Source: an uncultured Bdellovibrio sp. (GTDB lineage Bacteria; Bdellovibrionota; Bdellovibrionia; Bdellovibrionales; Bdellovibrionaceae). From it: 19,338 nucleotides of DNA. The notes beneath the pieces were generated by a model, which did not search any database, was not told the DNA's origin, and was given only the letters and a program-made list of their open reading frames with translations. Location of the stretch: NCBI RefSeq assembly GCF_946478835.1, contig NZ_CAMLDV010000062.1, forward strand, positions 1 through 19,338, read 5' to 3'. Below, one piece after another: positions 6,747 through 13,814 of the stretch (position 1 is the stretch's first letter; every line of letters starts with the position of its first letter). Position numbers and translations under genes: made by a program.

Positions 6747-7445
6747 TTATTGAGTCTTCAAATAATTTTCGATGGTTTTTGCGCGGATGGTGTGCGCTCT
6801 GTCGCAGAATGATTTTTCTCTGAAGAACAAACAATCTTTGTGAACCATTTCGAGAGCGCGAATCACTTCGGAGAAATCTTTTTGGCCGGCTTCGCGCATG
6901 AGCTCTACACCGATGCAGTCTGTTTCGGCGTGCATGATATTGAAATCATCGCCGCCGTTAGATTCGGAGTGCAAGTGATGAGGGCTGTCCTCTTTTCCTG
7001 TTCCCACATGCCAATACTTTTGCACCATGTGACCCATCTCATGCGCCATCATAAAGAAGTTTCCCTGTGCGGGGTCTTGCATTTCGTTTTGCATAAGTTT
7101 CAGCGTATCGGGATAAATCGCAATCGAAGTTTCCGAAATAGACGCTCCGGGAACGACGTCGTAAGAAAGATTGAACATGCGTTTTCCAAAGACATTTTTT
7201 TCAAGAGCATCAATCGCTTGCCAACTCCAACGCAGATCCGCTTTGATATTTTTGCGAGGTTTGATTTGATAAGTGCTTCTCGCAACAACGGCGCGGCTGA
7301 CATCAATAGCCTGCTTAACTACTGCGCGATCACAGACTAAAAAAGGCACTTCTTCAGAAGTTTGCGCATGGGTTGTGACCGAGAACGAAATAATAAATAA
7401 TAAGCTTAGAAGGTATTTCATACTTTTTTGAAATACCAAATTCAT
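6747..7445 (-). CDS. Secreted HExxH metallopeptidase-like protein
   Basis: A protein of 232 residues (224 if the second Met is the start) that I cannot assign to a named family. A signal peptide is clear: a basic start, a hydrophobic core YLLSLLFIISFSV, and cleavage near THAQ. The centre has MMAHEMGHMVQKYWH, a zinc-peptidase HExxH motif (H135, E136, H139). About 35 residues on, HAETDCIGVELMREAG supplies E174, the likely third ligand in the ExxxD-type arrangement of gluzincins. Between them is a His-rich loop (HHLHSES, 156-162). Four cysteines (38, 176, 205, 214) could form disulfides. A periplasmic or secreted zinc peptidase is the best guess. Start choice is uncertain: neither Met (7445 or 7421) has a good ribosome binding site, and the inner ATG touches a hairpin. 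It is probably the last gene of a minus-strand group with the 42-residue protein. Confidence 0.75.
   Translation of the reverse strand: MNLVFQKSMKYLLSLLFIISFSVTTHAQTSEEVPFLVCDRAVVKQAIDVSRAVVARSTYQIKPRKNIKADLRWSWQAIDALEKNVFGKRMFNLSYDVVPGASISETSIAIYPDTLKLMQNEMQDPAQGNFFMMAHEMGHMVQKYWHVGTGKEDSPHHLHSESNGGDDFNIMHAETDCIGVELMREAGQKDFSEVIRALEMVHKDCLFFREKSFCDRAHTIRAKTIENYLKTQ
7412..7437 (-). repeat. 9-bp inverted repeat over the alternative start codon of the HExxH gene
   Basis: Bases 7412-7420 and 7429-7437 are perfect reverse complements with an 8-base loop. On the transcript, the alternative ATG (7419-7421) sits at the loop/stem border, so this start would be partly sequestered. This slightly favours the upstream ATG at 7445, or else points to translational control. 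Confidence 0.5.
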
Positions 7446-7475
7446 GCCAAAAACGAGTTGTCTCAGAATGAGACT

Positions 7476-7604
7476 TTAAGTTTTCGGATGATGACGATGG
7501 CGACGGTCTACTTTAAGAGCATCCGTTTTATTCATTTTGTAAACGAAGTAAGCTCCGGCAAGAACAATCGCCATAGTTAAAATAACAATCCAGAGGCTGA
7601 TCAT
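7476..7604 (-). CDS. Small single-pass membrane protein (42 residues)
   Basis: A small gene read directly from the sequence. The protein starts MISLWIVILTMAIVLAGAYF, one hydrophobic helix of about 20 residues, followed by a short polar linker and a basic tail ending VDRRHRHHPKT. GGGAG precedes the ATG by six bases, a good ribosome binding site. The predicted topology is a membrane anchor with a His/Arg-rich cytoplasmic tail. A TAAAAT box upstream on the minus strand could be a -10 element, but no matching -35 stands out. It lies 30 bases upstream of the HExxH gene and 82 bases downstream of the His-rich lipoprotein gene, all on the minus strand. I do not recognise a family. It could be a small subunit or regulator of a membrane complex. 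Confidence 0.7.
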   Translation of the reverse strand: MISLWIVILTMAIVLAGAYFVYKMNKTDALKVDRRHRHHPKT

Positions 7605-7641
7605 AAAATCTCCCTTCAAAAATATTTTACTCGAAGAGAGC

Positions 7642-7676
7642 GGCAGAGACTAAGACCCTAAAGTCCTGACTCTGCC
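7642..7676 (-). terminator. Hairpin after the lipoprotein gene
   Basis: GGCAGAG (7642-7648) and CTCTGCC (7670-7676) form a perfect 7-bp stem with a 21-base loop, 10 bases after the lipoprotein stop codon. No T-run follows, so termination activity is doubtful. Confidence 0.3.
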
Positions 7677-7686
7677 AAAGAACATA

Positions 7687-8310
7687 TTAGTAACAAAGAG
7701 TTGCACCAGTTTCAGGACTGCAACCAGGCCAGAAAGTTTTTTTGCAAATCATGTTTTGCGGCGTTTTCCACTTTCCTTTAGCCATGCACGATTGCCAATA
7801 AGCACTGCTCACGTCGGATGCTTGAGCGTCGAAATCAGCCACGACAGCTTTCATCAAGTCGCGCGCCTGAGCTTGTGACATATCTAATTTTTGCGCCATC
7901 AACGCCAAAGAGTCTGAATCTGGAAGACTTCTTTTGCTGATCGCTTTGATGTCTTTCTCATTCAAACCGATGCGAGTAAATGCGTTCAAACCTTCCGTAG
8001 ATACTTTCGCAAAAGCGTCTTGGATTTGTTCAGCCGCTTGCAAGCTTATCTGGTGTCTTTGAGCAAATGCCACAGCTTCTGGATTTGTGCCCAAATCAAT
8101 TTGCGTGTTGGCCTCATAACAGCGATATCTTCCGCATTCACGATAACGTGGAGGACGACGATCATGATGGTGACCATGGCCATGGTCGCTGGCACCAATG
8201 CCAATGCCGATGGCAACGCCGATAGCTCCTGCTGCAATATCCGAAGAATCACAGCCTGTATTACAAAACAAAGTGGTGATGAGAAGCCCTGATAGAATAA
8301 TCTTCTTCAT
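7687..8310 (-). CDS. His-rich putative lipoprotein of unknown function
   Basis: The ATG at 8310 is chosen because AAAGGA lies just upstream and it gives an immediate signal sequence (MKKIILSGLLITTLF). A longer in-frame opening to 8394 has no such support. The product is 207 residues. Cys20 in CNTGC is a plausible lipid-attachment site, though the residue at -3 (Asn) is unusual for a lipobox, and Cys16 also lies nearby. A glycine-zipper-like segment GAIGVAIGIGIGA follows, then a metal-binding-looking DHGHGHHHD cluster and a Cys pair RECGRYRC. The middle (about 85-165) is helical, with two related segments (IGLNEKDIKAISKR and LDMSQAQARDLMKAV). Four more cysteines occur in the C-terminal 35 residues (CMAKG, MICKK, PGCSP, LCY). 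A periplasmic or outer-membrane location is likely. I do not recognise the family. Confidence 0.75.
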   Translation of the reverse strand: MKKIILSGLLITTLFCNTGCDSSDIAAGAIGVAIGIGIGASDHGHGHHHDRRPPRYRECGRYRCYEANTQIDLGTNPEAVAFAQRHQISLQAAEQIQDAFAKVSTEGLNAFTRIGLNEKDIKAISKRSLPDSDSLALMAQKLDMSQAQARDLMKAVVADFDAQASDVSSAYWQSCMAKGKWKTPQNMICKKTFWPGCSPETGATLCY

Positions 8311-8339
8311 AGTGGTCCTTTCTTTTAAAGCGATGTCTC

Positions 8340-8390
8340 TTTGGCACCGCCCATTGAGCAGTCCGACAAGAAAGCAACGACAGTGCCAAA
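8340..8390 (-). repeat. 8-bp inverted repeat in the lipoprotein leader
   Basis: TTTGGCAC (8340-8347) and GTGCCAAA (8383-8390) are perfect reverse complements 35 bases apart, in the region that would be the 5' leader of the His-rich lipoprotein mRNA. It could be a leader stem or chance; nothing else supports a riboswitch. Confidence 0.3.
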
Positions 8391-8445
8391 ACAAAGCGCA
8401 CCACTAAAAAGTTTTCGAAAAAATAATTGATACAGCGAAAGTATT

Positions 8446-9516
8446 TTAGATTGCGAATCTTAACTGCGACGAGTCAATGCGTGGGGATTCTTTCTTCTGT
8501 GATCCCAAACGAACTCCAAGCCCCACAAGGCGCACCGGAACTCCGCGACGATTCCAAGCGTTCTCAAGCAAGCGCTCAAAATCTTCGATGACAGGAACTT
8601 CATGAAAAACTTCTTCGCATGTTGTCTGTTTAAAATCGAAGAACTTTAATTTCACGACAATGCCTTTGATGCGATCTTGATACTCCCCTTTTTCGAGACG
8701 ATAAAGAAAGTCTTCATAGATCGGCGGAAGAGTTTTAAGACAATCTTCCAAAGTCTGTAGGTCTTTATTAAAGGTCTCTTCCACAGTGAGAGATTTTCTT
8801 TCCCACTCTGTGATCACTTCACGGTGGTCTTCACCACGAGCAAAGTCATAGAGTTCTTGCGCGCGAGAACCAAACCACGTCTGCAGTTCCAAAACTGTAT
8901 ACTTTTGAATATCACCACAAGTGTAAAGCCCGAGATCGTGCATCTTCTGCGCGGTTACTTTGCCAACGCCAAAGATTTTTTCAACAGGAAGGTCTTTCAC
9001 AAAAGCGGAAACATCTTGCGGGCGAATCACAAATTGACCGTTGGGCTTTTTCCAATCACTGGCGATCTTTGCTAAGAATTTATTCGGAGCCACACCGGCA
9101 GACGCTGTGAGATTCAGTTCGGTGTAAATCAAACGACGGATCTCTTGGGCAATCAACGTAGCACTGCCACCAAATTGAGTGCATTCGGTGACATCTAAAT
9201 ACGCTTCATCCAGTGACAGCGGTTCAATTGTGTTTGTGAATCTTTGAAGAATTTCACGGACTTTACGACTCTCAGCTTTATACAAGTCAAAATGTGGAGG
9301 AACTAAAATCAACTGCGGGCACAGGCGCACGGCTTGCGAAGAAGGCATGGCCGAACGCACACCAAACTTGCGTGCCTCGTAGCTGGCGGTCGTAAGAACA
9401 CTGCGAGTGTTCGGAGGTCCACCAATCCCCAAAGGTTTCCCTTTGAGTTCCGGGCGGTATTTCACCTCCACGGCCGCGTAAAAGCAGTCCATGTCGACAT
9501 GAATGATCTTCTTCAT
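8446..9516 (-). CDS. dinB: DNA polymerase IV (Y-family translesion polymerase)
   Basis: A full-length DinB of 356 residues, close to the 351 of E. coli Pol IV. It is an error-prone lesion-bypass polymerase that works with the sliding clamp. The palm motif HVDMDCFYA carries catalytic D8, with the steric gate at F12/Y13. SLDEAYLDVT carries D103 and E104. The block TASAGVAPNKFLAKIASDWKKP is the family's most conserved part, followed by the helix-hairpin-helix region IFGVGKVTAQKMHDLG. The C-terminal little finger ends in QLRFAI, which looks like a clamp-binding peptide comparable to QLVLGL of E. coli. The ATG at 9516 fits the conserved N-terminus, but no ribosome binding site is visible; instead two tandem 11-base repeats run into the start codon. 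It lies 32 bases after the acyltransferase gene and is probably co-transcribed. Confidence 0.95.
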   Translation of the reverse strand: MKKIIHVDMDCFYAAVEVKYRPELKGKPLGIGGPPNTRSVLTTASYEARKFGVRSAMPSSQAVRLCPQLILVPPHFDLYKAESRKVREILQRFTNTIEPLSLDEAYLDVTECTQFGGSATLIAQEIRRLIYTELNLTASAGVAPNKFLAKIASDWKKPNGQFVIRPQDVSAFVKDLPVEKIFGVGKVTAQKMHDLGLYTCGDIQKYTVLELQTWFGSRAQELYDFARGEDHREVITEWERKSLTVEETFNKDLQTLEDCLKTLPPIYEDFLYRLEKGEYQDRIKGIVVKLKFFDFKQTTCEEVFHEVPVIEDFERLLENAWNRRGVPVRLVGLGVRLGSQKKESPRIDSSQLRFAI

Positions 9517-9535
9517 TTACATATTATTTACATAT
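9514..9535 (-). repeat. Tandem 11-bp repeat at the dinB start
   Basis: Bases 9514-9524 and 9525-9535 are consecutive copies of an 11-mer with 10 of 11 identities (ATATGTAAATA then ATATGTAAATG on the minus strand). The second copy ends in the dinB start codon and takes the place of the ribosome binding site. It could be an AT-rich protein-binding or translation-enhancing sequence. Confidence 0.6.
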
Positions 9536-9548
9536 CTGATTTATGAAA

Positions 9549-10394
9549 TCAAGTAGGATCTGCTTCCATGTCGGCAGGAGTCGGGGTCGCATCCGGAAGA
9601 CCCTTTACAGGCACAAACTTCGCCGCGATTAAAGCATGAGCCTTTTCGGCAATCACACCGCGATCGTCTTCGACGGTTGTATGAATTTGTTCTAAAAACT
9701 CAATTTCCGCAGTTACGGATTTTAAGGTCATGGTCTTCCACATTGAAGTGACAAAAGGAATGTCACCATACCAACAAACATGATCGCGCCACTTCAACGA
9801 AAACTCTTCGCCGTTGATTTCCCGGAAGTTGATCACAACGGGCTGAATCGGAACACCCGCTTGTGCGGCCGCCATCATCAACGTCTTTTTAAATGGCAAA
9901 ACTTTTTCGCCATTCGTAGATGTCGCTTCTGGATACAAGACGACTCTAAAACCATTTTTCAGAGAGGAAACAATGGATTTCATCTCATCCAAAATTTTAG
10001 TGCGACTGCGACGTTCAACATAAATGCAGCCGCCCATCTCTGTAAGCAGTCCTAAAAACGGAGTTTCGCGCATCTCATTTGAAGTCACAAAGAGCATTGG
10101 GAAACACGTCGCCAACGAAAGAATATCCACGAACCCCATGTGATTGCTGACGACTAAAAATTTCTGATCGACAGAAGGTTTATTAACGACGTTCAGTTTT
10201 AATCCCAAACCTTTAATCATCAAGCCACAGAAAAACTGCGTATTGCGAGAAAAGCGACGAAGACGTTTTTCAGGATTGCGAATCGTCCAGTGGCAAATGA
10301 AAGACCACATAAGGAAACTGACGATGACAAGAACGAATAAAATAAATCTATAGACTCCGCGAAGTCCGGCTTGAATTTCTTCCACAGACTTCAT
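9549..10394 (-). CDS. 1-acyl-sn-glycerol-3-phosphate (lysophospholipid) acyltransferase family protein
   Basis: A PlsC-superfamily acyltransferase of 281 residues. An N-terminal membrane segment lies at about 15-36 (YRFILFVLVIVSFLMW). The catalytic NHxxxxD motif is NHMGFVD (N84, H85, D90). The substrate-binding block is LYPEATSTNGEKVLPFK (153-169), where the usual EGTRS is replaced by EATST. This form, with the following G..VLPFK, is reminiscent of lyso-ornithine-lipid acyltransferases (OlsA) as much as of PlsC. A further block PIQPVVINFRE follows. It would attach a second acyl chain to a lysolipid at the inner membrane; the exact acceptor is unresolved. The start has only a weak GGA upstream. 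The gene precedes dinB by 32 bases with no visible functional link. A GNAT protein related to OlsB is encoded at 17188-18063. Confidence 0.82.
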   Translation of the reverse strand: MKSVEEIQAGLRGVYRFILFVLVIVSFLMWSFICHWTIRNPEKRLRRFSRNTQFFCGLMIKGLGLKLNVVNKPSVDQKFLVVSNHMGFVDILSLATCFPMLFVTSNEMRETPFLGLLTEMGGCIYVERRSRTKILDEMKSIVSSLKNGFRVVLYPEATSTNGEKVLPFKKTLMMAAAQAGVPIQPVVINFREINGEEFSLKWRDHVCWYGDIPFVTSMWKTMTLKSVTAEIEFLEQIHTTVEDDRGVIAEKAHALIAAKFVPVKGLPDATPTPADMEADPT

Positions 10395-10528
10395 TTAAAT
10401 CCGCTTGGGCTAAAATCGTCAAGGGTCTTGCGGACAACTCTGGGCGCACAAAATAAGATTCTTGGGCCTTCTTCATTTGCAATGCGTTTTAAGGGCATGC
10501 TAGACCGCGGCTTAAGAAGGAGTTTCCT

Positions 10529-10792
10529 ATGAAAATGTTAGCCGTATTTGCATCTCTATTACTTAGCAGCGTTACGTTCGCCCAGAATGCAGAAGTGAGT
10601 ATCCGAACTATTGACGATGAAATCACTTACTTGAGCTGGTGCAATGATAACAAAGTGGTGAGCCAAGATATCAATGGCCAGGAGCGCGTTCATGCGGATT
10701 GCTCTGAGCAAGGTTTGCTTTGCCAATCTCAGCACATCGTGCGCTTTCACCAAATTCTTATCATTGCTTCTTGTGTAAATCCCAATCCTTAA
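10529..10792 (+). CDS. Small secreted Cys-containing protein of unknown function
   Basis: A protein of 87 residues with a strong ribosome binding site (AAGGAG, 10517-10522) six bases before the [22 protein letters not shown] is a clear signal peptide with cleavage near Ala-Gln, leaving a mature protein of about 68 residues. Four cysteines (positions 38, 58, 65, 82) in [15 protein letters not shown] and ASCVN suggest two disulfides in the periplasm or outside. The length, strong translation signals and signal peptide indicate a real gene, although I do not recognise the family. Its stop codon overlaps that of the convergent gene that follows. Confidence 0.75.
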   Translation: MKMLAVFASLLLSSVTFAQNAEVSIRTIDDEITYLSWCNDNKVVSQDINGQERVHADCSEQGLLCQSQHIVRFHQILIIASCVNPNP

Positions 10793-11349
10793 TTGCAGTC
10801 GACTTCAGCGATATTGAGGTACAGGTTGCGTGCAAAGGCTCTGGCTTTTCCTTCGCCCATCAGCGTTGCGGCTAAATTCCCGCGAAGGATGGCAGAGCCT
10901 CCACACTCAGTTTCAACCACAGTCTCTTGCTGTCCCAAAGATTTGTTTACTTTGGAAGCTTGATCGATCGCCTCGACCTCGAGGATTTGTTTTACGCCTT
11001 GGCTGCCCGCTTTAAAAATTTCTAGATCAATGCGCGCTTTAGTTTGCGCAGGGTAAGCGCGAAGACTCGCTAACTGATGGCTGTCAGAAACTACGATTTT
11101 TTTCCCGGCTGATGCCTTCAAAGGAAGAGCAAAAGTACACGTGCCTCTTGCAACACGCTTGTCCTCTTCTTTTTTGAGGTACAATCCTGTGGGAATGACA
11201 AAGCGTCCTTCGCTCACTTCTGTGACATCATGAGTTCCGACTTGGTTTTCGCAAGCATTTCCCGCGATTTCAACAGTTCCTAAATTCAAAGCCTTGGCTT
11301 GAACGACAAAGAGAAAACCAGTTGCTAGAATCAAAGCGCTTTTACTCAT
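10789..11349 (-). CDS. Exported protein of unknown function (possible DUF4360-like)
   Basis: The ATG at 11349 is chosen because AAGGGGG stands seven to eight bases upstream and a signal peptide follows at once ([20 protein letters not shown]). An in-frame opening to 11616 only overlaps the ppc gene. The product is 186 residues. The mature part has a GNACENQ segment near the N-terminus, a [19 protein letters not shown] block, a TECGG segment and a C-terminal AEVDCN; the four cysteines could pair as two disulfides. The spacing of the first two cysteines and the 'C-x-F-x-LPL' strand vaguely recall DUF4360 secreted proteins, but I would not rely on this. Mostly beta structure is expected. A 16-bp dyad (11402-11417) lies in its upstream region. 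Confidence 0.75.
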   Translation of the reverse strand: MSKSALILATGFLFVVQAKALNLGTVEIAGNACENQVGTHDVTEVSEGRFVIPTGLYLKKEEDKRVARGTCTFALPLKASAGKKIVVSDSHQLASLRAYPAQTKARIDLEIFKAGSQGVKQILEVEAIDQASKVNKSLGQQETVVETECGGSAILRGNLAATLMGEGKARAFARNLYLNIAEVDCN

Positions 11350-11401
11350 AAATCCCCCTTTGTGATGGATCTGGAGCTTTTTGCTACCAGATTTTCCACC
11401 C

Positions 11402-11417
11402 TGAATAGCACTATTCA
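11402..11417. promoter_or_regulatory. Possible operator: 16-bp dyad upstream of the exported-protein gene
   Basis: TGAATAG (11402-11408) and CTATTCA (11411-11417) form a perfect 7-bp dyad with a 2-base centre. On the minus strand a TTGACT hexamer (11431-11436) lies just upstream, so the dyad would sit near the -10 region of a promoter for the gene starting at 11349, as a repressor site would. No good -10 hexamer could be placed. Confidence 0.4.
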
Positions 11418-11459
11418 AAGAGGATGCCAGAGTCAAAGATGCACCGATAAGACTGTCAT

Positions 11460-13793
11460 TTAACCGGTCGTCAACATACCACTCGCAATACCGGTGACGG
11501 TTTCTCGCAAAAGAAGAATGTCTTTGTCTTGCAGAGCCAAAAGCTGCAGCACATTCAAAGGATGAATCAACGGAGAACGCAGTGAAATACTGGTTTCCAA
11601 CCAAGGGCGATACCACAAAAGGCTTTTCTCTCCGGTGATTTCGTGAACGGCTTTCTTACAAGCCGCAACCTCTTTTTCAAAGCGTGCGACAAATGAGTCG
11701 GCCACTTCTTTAGAAAGGTGTGAAGAATGCAGATACATCGCAAAAATGTCCAACTCGATTTTTTCTAAAGTAAATCCCAAAACTTTAATGTAGGACCTAA
11801 AAAGAGAACTCTGGGCAAAAGCTTTTTGATATCGAGATTTTTCTTCTTTCGAAAGTGTTTGCCAAAAACTCCCGACACCCCACCAACTCGGGAAAAGCGC
11901 TCGCGTCTGGGTCCAGCAAAGCACCCACGGAATCGCCCGGAGATTTGTTAAATCAACGGCACCTTGGCGTTTCGAAGGACGCGAGCCCATTCGCAAATCT
12001 TTCATAAACGAATAAGGTGTCGCCCATTCAATCAGTTCCAAAAAATGCGGGTCTTTCAAAATCTCACGATATGCATTCTGCACAAAATCAGAAAGCCTTT
12101 GCAGATCTTTTTCCACAGAATCTTTTGCTGTGACTTTCTTTCTTCCCTGATCGCGGGCCGCCGAAAATCTTTCAAGCTGTCTTAAAAGAATTTCTGGCGA
12201 TGTGTAGTTGCGATAAATCATTTCTCCCTGAACGGTGACCTTCACGGTCGCTAACGCCGACTCAGGCCACCACTCGGTTTGCTCTTGAACCGAACCTCCT
12301 CCCCGCTCCACGCTTCCGCCAGAACCGTGGAAGAAAATGGGAACGAGACCGTGTTTTTTGATAGCCGTCTCTAAACGCTCCAAGGCAGAGTGAATTAAAA
12401 AACGTGATGGGAAAGAACCATTTTCTTTTGCAGAATCCGAGTATCCCACCATCACTTCCAATTTTTTGGACCAATACTTTTGAATAAGCTGACGACGCTG
12501 GTGACTTTTCAAAAATTCTTCCACGATCGAGACGCCCGACTCTAAAGCATTAGCACTTTCAAAAAGAGGGACTATGGGCAAGCGCGCCTTTCCCAAAAAT
12601 CTTTCAGCAAGCGAAATTCCGGCAATAATATCCTGAGCGGACTCGGTATGACTTAGAACAAATCCACGCACATAAAACCGGGGATCATGTTGAGGTGAGA
12701 TCTGCGCTAAGGTTTTAAGCATTCTCGAAATAGCATATTTACGAGGACCTCCTTTTAAAGACTCATGCACCAAAGAGCTGTCTTCGCGAAGCTCTAAAGG
12801 AACCACAAGGCCCGGGAAAATCTTCATTAATTCACGAATTTCAAAAAGGCTTTGGGATTCCACCGTAAAAATACTTTTATAAGTCTTCGCCGTCTGATCC
12901 AGAATCTTTTTTAGCGCATGAACGCGATGAGAATCTCCTGTGCGAATTTTTTTAAGTTTCGTAAGATGCGATCTGATTTCTTTTGATTGCAGAATAAGGG
13001 CTTGAACTTTCTTTTTGTCCCAAGAATGCGCAAGTGGCTCTAAGTCAGAAAAATAGTTTCGTAGTTTTTCGTGAATCCATTCCAGCAAAAATCCACGCGC
13101 CATCTGCAAACTTCCCAGCATCGTCTTTTCGTCGACACCGGGATGACCGTCTTTATCTCCGCCGACCCAGGTGCGGATATAAAATGGCAGCTTTAGTTTT
13201 CTTTGCTGAATGAACACATCCAGAATATCTTTTTGCAAAGCCAGGGAATAAATATACACGGCCTCATCCATCACCGAGGGCTTTCTTTGTTTGGACATGG
13301 GAATGCGCCACACCCATTTAATTAAGACATGCAGGTTCCGTAAATCTTGATCTTCAGGGTGATCTAAATGTTTTTCTAAAAGCGTTTGAATCTTTTTAAA
13401 ATAATAAATGATGTCAGGATTGCGGGACTCTGTGGGATGAGCCGTCAAAACATGAATGATACGGCCGTATTTGTGTGACCCCAAAGTTTCTTGTTTAAAT
13501 TCTTCTTTAAGACGTGAAGTGCGATAAGCAGCTTCGCAGGCATTGATAAGTTCCAGCATCAGTGAAAAAGAATGAGCAATATCATAACGTTCTTTAGACG
13601 ACAAAGAGGCTAAATCCTTTTTCAATTTCAGAAGGCCTTGCAAGCTTTGGCCATCATCAGATTTGACATAGCGGCGGATGTTTTCAATTCTTTGAAAACC
13701 TTTGGTGCCCAGCTCGGACTCAATCACGCGCCCTAATTCACTGACCGACCAATCGACAAGACTTGTAAGTTCTTTGGGAAGTGTTTGTGCCAT
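11460..13793 (-). CDS. ppc: Phosphoenolpyruvate carboxylase (divergent, short form)
   Basis: A protein of 777 residues, about 100 shorter than E. coli PEPC (883). PEPC carboxylates PEP with bicarbonate to oxaloacetate, refilling the TCA cycle. Clear family motifs are VLTAHPTES (115-123, catalytic H119), GGDKDGHP (211-218), [12 protein letters not shown] (447-458), [14 protein letters not shown] (486-499), [18 protein letters not shown] and [14 protein letters not shown]. Two departures stand out. The loop usually reading FHGRGG(S/T)(V/I)GRGG has Ser for the first Arg and Glu for a Gly, while the second Arg (R496) remains. The C-terminus is GMLTTG instead of the near-invariant GMRNTG. Both regions contribute to the active site in known structures, so activity may be altered. 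The start is ATG at 13793 with a weak purine-rich leader. It follows ligD by 21 bases, so it is probably read from the ku-ligD transcript. Confidence 0.9.
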   Translation of the reverse strand: MAQTLPKELTSLVDWSVSELGRVIESELGTKGFQRIENIRRYVKSDDGQSLQGLLKLKKDLASLSSKERYDIAHSFSLMLELINACEAAYRTSRLKEEFKQETLGSHKYGRIIHVLTAHPTESRNPDIIYYFKKIQTLLEKHLDHPEDQDLRNLHVLIKWVWRIPMSKQRKPSVMDEAVYIYSLALQKDILDVFIQQRKLKLPFYIRTWVGGDKDGHPGVDEKTMLGSLQMARGFLLEWIHEKLRNYFSDLEPLAHSWDKKKVQALILQSKEIRSHLTKLKKIRTGDSHRVHALKKILDQTAKTYKSIFTVESQSLFEIRELMKIFPGLVVPLELREDSSLVHESLKGGPRKYAISRMLKTLAQISPQHDPRFYVRGFVLSHTESAQDIIAGISLAERFLGKARLPIVPLFESANALESGVSIVEEFLKSHQRRQLIQKYWSKKLEVMVGYSDSAKENGSFPSRFLIHSALERLETAIKKHGLVPIFFHGSGGSVERGGGSVQEQTEWWPESALATVKVTVQGEMIYRNYTSPEILLRQLERFSAARDQGRKKVTAKDSVEKDLQRLSDFVQNAYREILKDPHFLELIEWATPYSFMKDLRMGSRPSKRQGAVDLTNLRAIPWVLCWTQTRALFPSWWGVGSFWQTLSKEEKSRYQKAFAQSSLFRSYIKVLGFTLEKIELDIFAMYLHSSHLSKEVADSFVARFEKEVAACKKAVHEITGEKSLLWYRPWLETSISLRSPLIHPLNVLQLLALQDKDILLLRETVTGIASGMLTTG

Positions 13794-13814
13794 ATCTTCA
13801 CTATGAAATAAGTC

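Noticed and set aside
8172..8187. Perfect 16-bp palindrome
   Set aside because: It encodes the alternating His-Gly stretch of the lipoprotein; such codons form palindromes without any regulatory meaning.
10395..10422. TTGACG at 10417-10422 on the minus strand followed 17 bases later by TTTAAA
   Set aside because: As a promoter its -10 box would overlap the acyltransferase start codon and place the transcript start inside the gene.
10482..10532. 16-codon upstream frame whose TGA overlaps the ATG of the small secreted protein
   Set aside because: It has no ribosome binding site of its own, while the downstream gene has a strong independent one. The overlap is probably chance.
11350..11616. 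N-terminal extension of the exported 186-residue protein
   Set aside because: The extra residues overlap the 3' end of ppc. The inner ATG has both a ribosome binding site and an immediate signal peptide.
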